A program made the position numbers and the translations under genes. Below are positions 34,041 through 47,000 of a stretch of 64,000 nt of DNA, piece after piece. The stretch is from assembly GCF_000003815.2 (NCBI RefSeq), contig NC_049992.1, forward strand, positions 8,541,401 to 8,605,400, in the 5' to 3' direction. The notes under the pieces are model-generated. The model did no database searches, had not been told where the DNA came from, and worked only from the letters and a program-made list of their open reading frames with translations. The stretch's first letter is position 1. Every line of letters begins with the position of its first letter. The DNA comes from Branchiostoma floridae. Its lineage: Eukaryota; Chordata; Leptocardii; Amphioxiformes; Branchiostomatidae.

Positions 34041-34175
34041 ATTCTATTGACGCTGAAGAAGAGTGATGGATGTCACTCGAAACGTCCGGAAGCAAATATC
34101 CGTTTTTTAACTAGTTACAGAGATTGAATTGTATTTGAATATTGTTTACCTGGATGTATAACCTTCATGAATATG
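34040..34175. repeat. Fragment of the 12575-12775 hairpin MITE family
   Basis: 'gacgctgaagaagagtgat', 'cgaaacgtccgga' and 'attgtatttgaat' followed by 'tacctggatgtataacctt' match the right half of the hairpin at 12575-12775. Confidence 0.6.
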
Positions 34176-34504
34176 CTGACGTTATTCTTTTAAATATTGC
34201 AGTTGTTTGAAAGCGCCGTCCGTCGACTTGATATTCCTAAATACCCAGTTTTAACAACAACGGTTATAGGTTACATCGCGGATAAAGGTGTATGTGTGCA
34301 ATTCAGGGTATGTGGCAAACCTACCAAGAGCTGATGAAGATTTCTGTTGCTGCCTTTCCAGCTGTTTATAAGCTCTCAAAGATTAATCAACATTCACTCT
34401 TTGAAAACTAAGATCAAAATCCAGTTTGAAATGTAAGCCAGACCGGGTTGACTTTGTGGCTCCTGGATTCATTTTTTGTAATAAGCACGATCACCGTTTC
34501 AAGT

Positions 34505-34665
34505 GCGCATGTGTAGAGACAGGAATTGTGGGTAATATGTCAAAGGTGAAGGCCCCTCGGTCTTGGTCATTGTGTCAATTTGCGTGACAATGTCTAGACG
34601 TGACTTGTTTATTTGTCAGGTGACTCCACCTTTGACACATTACCCGTAATTCCTGTCGCTGCCCA
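34505..34665. repeat. Imperfect inverted repeat
   Basis: 'gagacaggaattgtgggta' near 34515 pairs with 'tacccgtaattcctgtcg' near 34642, and 'atgtcaaaggtgaag' pairs with 'ccacctttgacacat'. This gives arms of about 40 bp and a loop of about 85 bp. No gene evident nearby. Confidence 0.5.
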
Positions 34666-35710
34666 TACGTACTTGGAACGATGAAAGTGCTTATATATTT
34701 TTCATGTCTATTCCACTCGCCCGCTATGTTTCTTTCCTGCAAAGATCCGCAAAACAAGAAATCAAATTGCTGTGACTTGATACCAGATTTGTATCCTGTA
34801 TTCGACCCACGCGAGTGATTTAAAACGCATTTTCGATCACAGTGCGAGGGAAGCGTAGCACCCCATTCCACACGTCATAAATCATTGACCAACATTTAGC
34901 AAGTGAATCGTAAACAGCTGATTCGTTAATTATGTAATTTAGAAAATACTAAATCAATTAGAGATATGATAGATTTAGTACAGAGGATATTAGGAGCACA
35001 AATAAGGTTAGCAATCATTCATAGTTATGGTCCGACTTTTCGATTACCGTTGCATTTGTATCATGTATGAGTTTCTTGCGGCGACAATTCGATGTGCTTC
35101 AATAGATTAGCCGGATAGTCTCAAGGGCACTATATGCATCATTCTAATAGTCCATCAAAATGACATTTAATGTCACACTAGCCCATGGATAGGTACAATG
35201 CACCAATTTCTTTATTATTGGCTCTATTTGCGTTGTTTATTCGGTCAATGATACAATACACTACGGTATACTAGTACTGTCATCCCAGAACTTGCGCTAT
35301 CATGCGCCACACACGTATCTACAGGTTATGCACCGCAGAATTCAACTTGTTAATCGGTAATCAATTAATTGTATTATGACTTATGTTGAATTATAAGGCC
35401 ACAGCAAGTAGATTTTATGGATGACATCCTCTACAGACTGAAAAATAGTGAGATAGGGCGAAAAAAAAACAAGATGAGTAAAAAAACAAGATAGCTAAAA
35501 TTTCCAAATGTATACGCAATAAACATTACAAAAGGCGTCAAAACGTGGTATTACAGTCTACGAGGCATTCATTCCTGTATTCAATACGTGAACGAATGTA
35601 GTAAAGGTGATCCTGGTGTCGTAGACTGGTATGACAATGACAATGACTGATATGCTGCGAAGATGTAATGATGATCAACTACACTCATGGCTTCCATATC
35701 GGTGCCACAA

Positions 35711-35810
35711 NNNNNNNNNNNNNNNNNNNNNNNNNNNNNNNNNNNNNNNNNNNNNNNNNNNNNNNNNNNNNNNNNNNNNNNNNNNNNNNNNNNNNNNNNN
35801 NNNNNNNNNN
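35711..35810. other. Assembly gap, 100 N
   Basis: A run of exactly 100 unknown bases, probably a placeholder of unknown true length. It borders a tandem repeat on the right. Confidence 0.99.
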
Positions 35811-36150
35811 GGGAGACAGCTAAATGTACTGAATCCCATAGCACGAATTTAGTGGTTAGGCCACACCAATTTAATTTCTTGCGTTTAGGATTCACCTGCT
35901 TCTTTTTTTCAGATTTGAAGAACATCACATCTAACGCTAGTTCACCATTATCCGCGATGTAACCTATATCCGTTTACTTACAAATACGTCATGACTATTA
36001 TATGAGGGTCTTTGAACTCGAACGTCTGGGAGACAGCTAAATGTACTGAATCCCATAGCACGATTTTAGCAGTTAGGCCACATCAATTTAATTTCTTGCG
36101 TGTATGATTCGCCCGCTTCTTTTTTTATCAGATGTGAAGAACATCACATA
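35811..36150. repeat. Tandem duplication, ~218-bp spacing, at the gap edge
   Basis: The stretch starting 'gggagacagctaaatgtac' at 35811 recurs at 36029. Both run through 'tcccatagcacga', 'taatttcttgcgt' and 'gaagaacatcacat' over about 120 bp with few differences. The gap may hide further copies. Confidence 0.85.
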
Positions 36151-36652
36151 TACCGTTCAGGACATGAACCGATCCCAAGATATTTATGTTAGTACCATAA
36201 GTTGAAAAGAAGTCTAATCTTCATTGTCTTATTTTATCAGTGCTTGAAATTATAGCATACTCACGTCCTAGCTCGTAGATTCAAGGTAGCATTTGAATTT
36301 ATGACAGGATGTCTGTTTATTCCTCATGCTTACATTCACGTCACGAAAGGGAAATATGTTGTCTTTTCTCCGTCTCTTCTTCTCGAAAAGATGACCTGGG
36401 CAAGACAACTGTCATTATGGCTACTGGGATGTAGCAGACGCCTGTGGTGTATGATTACATTATGTAGTAAGTAGCAGGACAGAGCCGGAGGACCTGGTTA
36501 CCATAGATATGATTGTGTGCATAAGTTTGAGTAAGGCTGAACAGGGCAGTAGTTTGTTACGCTGGGCCATGCATGTGAATCTTAAATGAGCGTATTTGCT
36601 TGTAAACGTTACCTTTCTATCGTTGAAGAGGTGCATCAGTCACGTATGAATA

Positions 36653-36796
36653 CAGTTACTGCAATATTCTTCAAACAGTGACGGTTTTTTAAGGCATAGA
36701 GACACGCCTCCACATTTGTAAGACATCGAAGATTTGGAGGTATGTCTCTATGACTTTAAAAAAAACGTCACTGTTTGAAGAATATTGAAGCAACTG
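36653..36796. mobile_element. Hairpin MITE
   Basis: 'gcaatattcttcaaacagt' plus 'gacggttttttaa' pairs with 'ttaaaaaaaacgtcactgt' plus 'ttgaagaatattgaagc'. Inner parts 'catagagacacgcctcca' and 'ggaggtatgtctctatg' also pair. Arms are about 60 bp with a short loop. Confidence 0.8.
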
Positions 36797-36799
36797 TTA

Positions 36800-37472
36800 C
36801 CTTTCTAATCTTTTTCTATTTTGCCTGCCGACTCCGGCAAATTATTTCTCGGCAAAAAGAATCCAAGAACCAAGAAACCAAATTTGTGTGGCCCTAGCCT
36901 ATAGCTGAAACCCTCTCAGTCCGTGACTGATGGCATGCAAGCATCCCCGGCGCTAAACGGATATGCACATCACGTCAACAGCCGAGTCTCCTCAGTTATT
37001 GGAGAAGGATCAGGTAGAGAGAAGAGAGCGGTCGATAGTTCACGTTTTCCAGCGCTAGATATCCGTCGCAACCGCTTCGATTTTAAACATCTAAATCTTT
37101 AGAATTCAACGTTTTCTGTCGTCCTTGAAGGGGGATATGTCGGATGTATCTAACAGAGCAGAATCACTGAGGCTTGCCGCGGGATTTCAGACGCTGATCT
37201 GGCTAAAGTATGCCGAGATAATTGGATCTCTTTAACGCCCCTGGTTATCGATTCACCGCTATCGCGATCACCTCAGGCGATTTCAGGTCACAAGGAGAAA
37301 GGGGAGACTAAAACTGCAGCCATGGGTTTGGTGGTATCCATTGTTAACCGTGAATCAGCTGCACATGCAGTAAAAATGGTCTGTTGACGAGTTACAGCAC
37401 TGTATATTCATCTGAGAGATAGCGTTGAGGACATCTTTATCAACAGTTTGTGGAAGTTTATTCTGAACGAAA
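36800..37472. other. Upstream region of the CCDC3-like gene
   Basis: Non-coding as far as can be seen. The 5' UTR and promoter of the gene at 37473 presumably lie here. No unambiguous core promoter element was identified. Confidence 0.4.
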
Positions 37473-38147
37473 ATGGCGGTTGCGAGATTGCATGTTCTAG
37501 GATGGTTATCAACGGTCGTGTGTGAATTTGCGGTGCTACTACTGCTCCTGACGCCGTTACCAGCGGACGCAGCAGTCGGGGCCATGGGGACGGCCCTAGC
37601 CAACCGGACCTGCAACCTCCAGCCTTCCCCCGCCCGGAGCAGCCTCAGCCAGCGCGTGTACGAAGCCGACATCGTAGCGTACGGCAGGGTCGTGGAGAAG
37701 ACCCCACAAGAAGGCCAAGACGGCGTGTACAAAGCTAAAATGGACGTCTACTGCGTGCTGAAAGGCGGAGCCCTCCCACCGCGCGTTACCGTGTCGTACC
37801 TTGGGAACGTCACGGCCTGCTCCCGCACGCAGGTGGCCGCCCAGTCCCGGTACGTCATCTTCCTGAGGAACCCGCGTAACGGACTCTACATCCCGCACGA
37901 AGTCAACTTACAGACCGCCGCCATTCCAGCGGACAACTCGACCCTGGCCACCGTGGTTAAGGTGTGCGGCATCCACCCCGAGCTACCGAAAGGTGTAGAC
38001 AAGTACACCCAAGTAGAGGACTGCAGCAATATAGGAGCACGGAACCCTGACGAACAGTGTATCTCTCCTATGGGGAGCTCAGGACACGTGTATAGGATCT
38101 ACAACGTGTGGATGCTTATCATTGTTGCTCTTGCTGTAGAATTATAA
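37473..38147 (+). CDS. Intronless secreted or membrane-anchored protein resembling the CCDC3 (favine) N-terminal domain
   Basis: A single open frame of 224 residues from ATG at 37473 to TAA at 38145-38147. The N-terminus has a hydrophobic stretch (VCEFAVLLLLLTPLPADAA) consistent with a signal peptide. The mature part has YEADIVAYGRVVE, YKAKMDVYCVLKGG, VSYLGNVTACSRTQV, SRYVIFLRNPRNG and PHEVNLQTAAIPADNST. The order (tyrosine-alanine start, single Cys strand, a Cys-Ser turn, YxxFLR, PHxVNxQ, then a C-terminal Cys) parallels the N-terminal region of vertebrate CCDC3, but the coiled coil that gives CCDC3 its name is absent. Instead the protein ends in a hydrophobic YNVWMLIIVALAVEL, suggesting a GPI signal or membrane anchor. 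Absence of introns could mean a retrogene. The assignment rests on remembered motif similarity only. Confidence 0.7.
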   Translation: MAVARLHVLGWLSTVVCEFAVLLLLLTPLPADAAVGAMGTALANRTCNLQPSPARSSLSQRVYEADIVAYGRVVEKTPQEGQDGVYKAKMDVYCVLKGGALPPRVTVSYLGNVTACSRTQVAAQSRYVIFLRNPRNGLYIPHEVNLQTAAIPADNSTLATVVKVCGIHPELPKGVDKYTQVEDCSNIGARNPDEQCISPMGSSGHVYRIYNVWMLIIVALAVEL

Positions 38148-38214
38148 AGCTTGTTAAGTCTATAAAGCTATACAGATAACGTTATGATGCAGCTGGTAGA
38201 AATACAAGAGCCAA

Positions 38215-39365
38215 GCTAAGCTGGTTCAGTAATAAGCGACTGCTCAGTACCCAGGACAGTATTATGTGCCCATATGTGACTGTTCAGTACCCAGGACAGT
38301 ATTATGTGCCCATATGTGACTGTCCAGTACCCAGGACTGCCCATATGTGACTGTGTAATACCCAGGACTGTATTATGTTCCCATATGTGGCTGTTCAGTA
38401 CCAAGGACAGTATTATGTGCCCATATGTGGCTGTTCAGTACCAAGGACAGTATTAAGTGCCCATATGTGGCTGTTCAGTACCAAGGGCAGTATTATGTGC
38501 CCATATGTGACACTTCAGTACTAAGGACTGCCCATATGTGACTGTTTAATACCAAGGACAGTATTATGTGCCTGTTCAGTACAAGGTGAGCGTAATGTAC
38601 TCAATCAAGATCAAGAGTACTAAGGACTGCCCATATGTGACTGTTCAATGCCAAGGACAGTATTATGTGCCCATATGTGACTATCCAGTACCCAGGACAG
38701 TATTATGTTCCCATATGTGACTGTTCAGTACCAAGGACAATATTATGTGCCCATATGTGACTGTTCAGTACTAAGGACTGCCCATATGTGACTGTTCAAT
38801 ACAAAGGACTGTATTATGTGCCCATATGTGACTATCCAGTACCCAGGACAGTACTATGTGCCCATATGTGACTGTTCAGTACCAAGAACAGTATTATATG
38901 CCCATATGTGACTGTTCAGTACTAAGGACTGCCCATATGTGACTGTTCAATACCAAGGACAGTATTATGTGCCTGTTCAGTACAAGGTGAGCGTAATGTA
39001 CAAATATGTGACTATTCAGTACCAAGGACAGTATGATATGCCCACATCATTCATTCATTCAAGAATGGCATGTGTGGCTTTCAGTACCAAGGACTGCCCA
39101 CATGTGACTGTTCAGTACCAAGAACGGTGTAATGTGCCCATAGATGGCTGTTTACTACCAGGGACAGCATAATGTCCTATTCGGTACCACAGGCAGCAAA
39201 ATGTGCCCATGTGTGACTGTTAAGTACAAGGTGAGAGTTATGTACGTGACTGTTCAGTACCAAAGACAGTATAATGTGCCCATATGTGGTTGTTCAGAAG
39301 AAAGGACGTCAAGTCTAGTTGTAAGACAAGCTGTAACTAGTTGTTCAGTACCAAGGACAGCCCAA
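38215..39365. repeat. Minisatellite, 40-bp unit, ~1.1 kb
   Basis: The unit reads 'gtgactgttcagtacccagg' then 'acagtattatgtgcccatat' (40 bp), with shorter variants that skip 'acagtattatgt'. More than twenty-five units occur, most intact before 38960 and more diverged after. It begins about 70 bp after the CCDC3-like stop and may lie in the 3' UTR. Two larger-scale repeats ('cctgttcagtacaaggtga') at about 38572 and 38972 show higher-order duplication. Confidence 0.9.
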
Positions 39366-40432
39366 TTAAAAAGGCTATAATTAATATTTATTACGTGCCT
39401 ACTTTTTGAAACTGCTGAGTGCGAGAAGCCTCCTTAAATCCAATTTGACGGTCATGTGAGATATTCGATCCGTCGTGACTTAACTCTGGTGAAGCGACTG
39501 TCCAGTGATGTGCATTACCATAAATGGTCATATTTCATTAGAATGGATTCCTTGGATTGTGTCTCAATTTGCGGTAGATATTGATACACTTAATACTTAA
39601 CAAGCTTTCGGAATCGCCTGTAATTCATGGGAAAACAGCGATAAGGGGTACAGTTCTAGTGCAGTTGTAATGCGTACGATATACTGCTGTATGGTTAACA
39701 TACAAATTGAATTTTGAATCGCCATTATTACACTATTTAGGTATAAATATGTTGACAGTGTACACAGCAATACGTAGCTATTCAAGACACAAGTTAATAT
39801 ATCGTAATACCATTGGACCAGCTACATGGAATATGTCTTGCATTTTTCAATATTTTTTCCTATTAAGACAATAAGTATTGTATTTGCTGAATAAGATCTA
39901 GACTATTCCATGGAACTCATTCAAAATGCCCCATTGCCAGTAACACAACAACATAGACACTGTTTCTGTGATATTTTCACAGAGAAATTTATTTCTCTCC
40001 CTGTTGTCTTTTTCCCTGACAAATCCAAGGAACAAAATAAAATTTAAGAGAATGCTTGTACATTTTTCCAAAAGCTGATGCCATCATACAAACATTTATG
40101 ACAGAATATACAATGGTCATCTGGTTTGTTTCTTAAGAAATGAGAGATTGGCTGCATTGAATTGTATTCCTGTTTCTAAGGTGCAAGTGCCCCAGAAATT
40201 CTTTCCTTGATTTAAAGGGATGATATTGATACATACTCCAACTACTGTATGTCTTGAAATAAACATCTATCATATTGAAGTACTTCCATTCCTCCTACAG
40301 TAATAAAGTAAAAGAACTTTCATTTGTAAATAAGTTTTTCCATTAACTAATGAAGACTTCCCTCAGAGCTCTAAACATAGTGCCATCAGTGGCCAGGTTT
40401 TTTCTTCAACCTCTCACTCCAATCATCTCTTA
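39366..40432. other. Intergenic, no gene seen
   Basis: AT-rich sequence between the minisatellite and a MITE. No supported reading frame or RNA gene. The NOP2 3' UTR on the minus strand may extend into the right part. Confidence 0.4.
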
Positions 40433-40778
40433 GGCCCAATCTAGACACAGTTTTTACCAAGATCTGTGGAGATGTCGGGAGGGATCTGGAATGTTGGCTG
40501 CAGGACAACCATGGCGCTTGCAGTCATAAACAGCTATAACGTTATACCCTAATGAGCCCGCGTTATAAGCCCTCCCGAAGTCGGGATCCCTCTACACGCA
40601 CGCGGAAGTTGTCAGGGACCCCTGCTAAGCTATCGGGCAAATGCTCCGGACCTTTCAGGAGAAATTCTGCCGATATCTTTATGGCGATATTGCAGTTCCA
40701 TCTAGACACTGAAAAAAAGCTGTCAGCGAGAGGTTGTCGGCTCGCAGATATCGGGAAAAACTGTGTCTAGATCGTGCC
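40433..40778. mobile_element. PIF/Harbinger-like MITE with TTA target duplication
   Basis: Starts GGCCCAATCTAGACACAG and ends CTGTGTCTAGATCGTGCC, with about 26-bp terminal inverted repeats at 22 of 26 matches. It is flanked by TTA at 40430-40432 and 40779-40781. A 3-bp TWA duplication is the hallmark of PIF/Harbinger. The interior is GC-rich and has no ORF. Confidence 0.85.
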
Positions 40779-41053
40779 TTAGATTTTTATCTAAAATCCA
40801 GTAGCAAGTTCAGGTAGTGGAAGTGGGATAGTAATTTGCCTCTCAAAAATGTGTCCATGTGTACTTTTAACACTCCACATTGGATATGCTTTCTAGATTG
40901 TTCTTAGTGTAATATACAAAACAACACAACATTTATCAAAATTACTTACACTGTATCACATTTTGCAATTTGAGTTACTTCTGCTAGGCTCCGTGAGATG
41001 ATACTCTGTATATGTTACATGTTCATACAAAATTACACCTTCAAATGGTTTCT

Positions 41054-44000
41054 TCACTCCTTCTTCTGTTTCTTCTTGTTTCCTGGGTTCTGTTTGTTTT
41101 TTCTTCTCTTTCCTGCGCTGGTTTTCTGCTGCCCCTTGAACGTCTTGGCCTTTGGAGACTTTCCAGACTTCTTGTTCTTCCAGAAGAGGCGTTTCTTCTT
41201 GGATTTGGCAGACGGGGAGGTCGGCTGTGTGGGACTCTTCTGAGGAGAAGATGATGACGCAGGAGTTTCGGTAGATTGCTCAGTTGGTGTTTCAGACGCC
41301 TCAGTGTTTTCTTCTCCTTCCTTTGCCTGTGGTTCTGGTGAGGGCAGGAAAAAGATGTTTGCATAGCAACAAATTGTGTGGCCTAAGGCCTTTGTAAAAA
41401 GTGAAGGGCACTGCCCTATACACCATATGGTATGATAAAGTGATGTAGAGTATAACCACCTATGTTTACATGCACTGCTGGTAGGAATCATAAGAGTGGA
41501 AGGACATAAAAAGTAGGTCCCGATGACCAACTTTTACCATGTTACCTGATGCTACAGGTACAATACTTCTGTGTAAAACCGCCTCAAGACAGGCTTTGCA
41601 CAATAGCATACTCGACTTTGTGTGCAAAGATAATTGCCAATGTGAAATTTACTTATCATCCATGTAAGTTTTGTAAAATGGTGGTTTAAATCATAAAATG
41701 AGGATTATTATCCATGCCCAATATACAATGTATGTAGCGCAATGACTCTTGCTATTAGTTTATGGCTTATCTTGTCCAAGAAAGACACTGGGATCACTTT
41801 CTGTTGAAACTATATGACATTTTCTCCTGTTTGAAACTTTGTAAGTTTGTAACTTACCTTGCCCAGGGATGGCGTTAGAGAATTTCTTCAACTTGGCGAC
41901 AAAGAATCCCTCCATGTTGTGAGTGTGAGGGTAGAACCTTCGTGTCAGCTTCATCGTCTGGTGCAGCCTAAACTCACGGAACCTGTGACAAGAGACAAGG
42001 ATGTCAGGGATGGCAGGGTTGGACAAGTCCACTAGCCCTATTGTCCAGGGCAAGTGAAAATGCAGATAAATGCATGTCCTACCTCACTTGCCCGATCGGG
42101 CAAGTTACACTTTTTCCATTGAGTGAGATTTTGATCTACTTGCTACATGTACTTTTCACAGTCATGGCATCAAGCATTGATCAACACAAAAATGCCACCA
42201 GAACTCCATTAATTGAAGTGAAAATACATAGAGAAATGTCATTTAGATTTTGGGCAAGTAAAAAGTTGGTTCAGGCAAGTAAATTTTTTACGTACTTGCC
42301 CGATGGGACAAGTGAATATTAGAAAACTTGTCCAACCCTGGATGGACCGTCTTTGTATTTTCACACCCAATTTCTTACACAGTAGAAGCCTTTAAATTAC
42401 ACATCCCATTTGCCAGCATATTCCGTGCAATTATCTGGGTGGTGCCAACAATGCAAAGTTATCCAGCTGCACCACAAAAGTTTGGGATTTGGGGATCCCA
42501 TGGAGTTAACACAAGTGTGCGGTAATCCATTGTGCAATTAACTGGCTTCTTCTGTATCTTTATCAATCATTCACTTACTACTTTTAACTGATAAAATTGT
42601 ACAAGAATGATAGAATAGTAGAACAAACATTATTTGTTATGCTTTTTATATCTTTGTTACCTAAAAAATACTGTAAGTTCATTTATTTTCGCATTAAGGG
42701 TAGGAGCTTTTTTTCCATGTTTTAAGTTTGCGTTTGAAAAAATGCTGTCACATGTTTCACAAAAATGAAACCACTGCAAAAAGTCAAAGATTTGCAATAT
42801 CTTTGCATTGATTGAAATTATTTAGAATCAACATGATACTGTGGATGCTAAAATTGAACCAGCATGATAGATACATAAGTACATAACATATTGTCTCTTA
42901 CTTTGTAAATCCCTCCTTTCCGAAGTCTAATCCAGTCGGCACCAGTTTTACGTTCCTCTTCTTCAGAGCATAGTCTATCACCCACTCATTCTCCTCAATC
43001 TGTAAAGCACAGGAAATGGTTATCATTGTAAGACATAATTACAGATGAACTACAGTAAATATAGATACCTAAACAAATGACACCTTGTCTAATTTCAGAC
43101 TTCAGGGCTCGAAATACTTTATTCTGCATACCTGCACTGGTACAGGTAACATTGAAAATTACCTACACCAGACAGATTTTACCTGCACCACTCTGAATTT
43201 AGGAAGTATGGATCATACTAAAATTGTTCAGGAACCATTGCTTTTTTTTTTCTTTTATACTTTATAGGTGGTAACAGTCAATGCAGCTAATAAAAATCCA
43301 TATACACCTACATCATAGAACATTAATGTATGAAACCCAGTACATGGACCAGTGCCGGTTAGGTGCAGGTAGACACCAGAAATACCTGCACAGCTTCAAT
43401 TTTACCTGCACTAACCTGCATATACAGGTGGTATTTTGAGCCCAGAAAAAGATACAATACATTGATTGCTACTGACATTGATGTCTCCAAGGGAAATAGC
43501 TCAACATGACATAAAATGCTTGAAAAAATTTAATCCCTTAAATTAGAAGAAGTGTTAGCTTTACCATGACAGAGCAGGTGCAGTACACGATGTAGCCACC
43601 AGAGGGAGATTTTGCATCACAAGAGTCGATGGCTGCCAGGATGAGTTCCTTCTGGAGGTGGGCATGGCGCTTGATGTCTGCATCGTCCTGGAGACAGCGT
43701 TATTTAAGGGTTATACTCCTTAGCAAATCATATTTGTTTTTTCTTGAATACTGCCATTTGTTGAAAATAACTGTTTTTGTGACTGCTGCCATTTTCTTAT
43801 TTTGTTTGTTTTGTTGTAACATTCCAGTTTTGTACAGTAAGTACAAGCTACACAAGACAAAAATGTAAAGTTCATTCCCACCAGGACTGACCCCTTCTCC
43901 TTTCAAGAAAGGTGGTAGGATCTTTTAAGTGCTAACAGCATGACAATCCTAGTAAAAGCTAGGTACTCATTTTCACCTGAGTCAAGTATGTTTCCCAAGA

Positions 44001-47000
44001 GAGAGGACAATATGCCCTGCTAGGGTTTGAACACAGAACCTTAAAGATTTCAAGTCAAGAAACCTAACATCAAGACCACTTTGCAAATACCTCATACACA
44101 ATCTCATCAAATTGTTACTTCACCATAGCTTTCTGCAGTAATTCTATTCAATTTCAGGGCATTCTCTTGTAACACAACCCTTGTCCTTAACATGGTATAC
44201 AAGCCAACATAATACTGTTTAAAGACAGAACAAACGTACATGATGATAAAAACAATAGACGAAAAGAAAGGTAATTGTACCTTGTTGGTTTTGATGGAAG
44301 GGTCTTTAGAGATGACTCCTGTTCCTGTACAAGGTGCGTCCAACAGCACACGATCAAACCCACCAATCACCTGCAGTCAGAAACACAACGTTCGTTTATT
44401 TGTTTGTTTGTCTGTTTACCTATCCATAAGATACACAAAATCTATCAGGTGGTTTTAAGGCAGAAGATCCTACGACACAAAACTTGCATCTTTTCTACAA
44501 CTGTTTGGCCCAAGGGATAGAGATAGGCACTGCCCTATACACCAAAAAGTGTGGAAACTACTGTAAATTTTGTTTTCACATAGATTTAATATCACAGAAT
44601 GGGTAAAGAGGTTTTCGCAGTGTCTAAACAATACTGTAGCACATGGTGGACAGGTGCTGAGAAAATTGAAAAATAAAGATACTGCAAATGTTTAAAGATT
44701 TAAAATATCTTGACTCATACAAGCATTCTGACGAACCTTGGGGAAATGTCTCCCATCATGGCAGCAGAGTACAGTGTTGGTGACCCCCAGACGGTGGAGG
44801 TTCCCCACGACAGCCTTCACTCTGTCTTTGTTCACATCGTTAGCAAACAGCATCCCTGTGTTCTTCATCAACTGAGCTGTAGGGGGAAACATTGGGATCA
44901 TACTTATTACTCATTTCGAGCCCATAACAATGAGGAAGCCACACTGCGAAACATGTTTGTTGCGTGTTGGTTCGAATAAAGTTCCTAAACGGGGAACATG
45001 TGGCTCCAGCGTCTTTCCTGAAGATGTGGCATAAGTGTGAACGGTTGGCTTGAGGTTGTCCTTCTCCACATACTTATTAGGATCATACTTATGTTTGTAT
45101 TCTTCGTGAAAGACTAGTCAGTACGTGATGTATTATACTAATGGAGAGTCATAACAAACAAATCAACTGATAGTTTGTGTAAACTTCTGAATGGCCAATA
45201 CTCAAGTTCCAATCATTGCAAAATCTGGTTCAATGATTTTTTCAGGTCCATTTTTTTCCTGACCAGTCCAGCAAGAAAAAAAATTGCTTTTGTACCAGTG
45301 CAATGTGCATGTACCCAACCCTAATCAAGGCTCATACAAGTCCATTTTTAGTTGGTCAGCAGTCACTAAGCGATCGGCTAGTGGAAAAGGGACCTCAACA
45401 CCATGCAATGACCATACCGATATATGTTGTCTTCCCTCCTGGTGCAGAACACATGTCCAGAACTTTCTCCTTCTCCTGAGGTGCCAGCGCCATCACAGGC
45501 AGGAAGCTGGCAGCTCCCTGCAGGATGTAGTGGCCGGCCAGGTACTCAGGGGTCGCACCTGTAACAAACAAGGCAATCAGAGATAGCAGACTTCACCCCC
45601 CTCAAACAGAGACCATGACAGGCAGGAAGCTGGCAGCTCCCTGCAGGATGTAGTGGCCGGCCAGGTACTCAGGGGTCGCACCTGTAAACAACAAGGCAAT
45701 CAGAGATAGCAGACTTCACCCCCCTCAAACAGAGACCATCACAGGCAGGAAACTGGCCGCTCCCTGCGGGATGTAGTGGCCGGCTAGGTATTCAGGGGTC
45801 GCACCTGTAACAAACAACAAGGCTCAAACAGAGACCATCACAGGCAGGAAACTGGCCGCTCCCTGCGGGATGTAGTGGCCGGCCAGGTACTCAGGGGTCG
45901 CACCTGTAACAAACAAGGCAATCAGAGATAGCAGACTCAGGGCTCGAAACACTGGATGCATGTGCACTCAGGTGCACCCAAAATTGGAGCTGTGCACCCA
46001 ATTATTTTATGTGGCAGGGTGCACCAAAATATTTTCTTAGGTGTATGTATGTAAAGATATCGAAGTATACTAGTATACAAGGTACAAGGTACATCATATT
46101 CTTGACATCTAAGTGTTAGAAAGATAATAAAAATGTCTGTCATGGTACTTGTTTAAGAATTTGATAGCCTAATCCCAAAAATGAATTTCAAGCCCTGAGA
46201 TTTCACCCCCTCTGGGTTACCAAACAGAGACCATGACAGGCAAGATGCTGGCTGCACCCTGTATGGTCTAGTGGCAACGTTGTTAACATCAAGGCAACTC
46301 GTGATATGCATGTACATTGTAGTACATTTCACATGTTATCTCTCTGGGAGATCAAACAGAAACTCCCTCTGGCAGAACATAAAGAAACTGCAGTTCACAA
46401 ACATAAACACACATAAACAGACAGAATGTAGTGGCCGGCAAGGTACTTAGAATTTTGAGGGGGCTGCATTTTGCAGTAAGAGAAAACTGTGATGAAAATA
46501 AAGTACAGTGGTAATACATGTACATGTACAATGGAAATACACTTGCTGGGTCATGATTTCACATTGGAGAAGTAACAGCAAAAATGGGGAAAACGAAAAC
46601 CCTACAAATTATAATATTTCAAAATTTACAGTAAGAATAACTAAGAACACAGTGCTTACCGATGGGTACGGCGGAGTCATACACCACCAGTCCTACTTTT
46701 GACCACTTGCCCACAGGGTCCAGGTTGACCCCCCTGTTGATGAGGGCCTGTGCCAGGTCTCTTCTCCTGGTCTTCAGTGTGTTAGTCCTGATGGTGACCG
46801 GACGGTCCACCTCACACGCCTCCAGGAACTCTATCACCTACAGACATACACAACTGTTTTATATGGATCCAGGAACTCCTACACACATGCACAACTGTTT
46901 TCATGTACATTGTACAATATAGATCCACAAACTCTATCACCTACACACAATGGCACATACATACTGTCAATGCAGAAACTTTTGCGGTGGTTAAATGTTC

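Noticed and set aside
37596-37898. Minus-strand open frame across the CCDC3-like gene
   Set aside because: It mirrors a GC-rich coding region. The plus frame has a signal peptide and family motifs; the minus frame has none.
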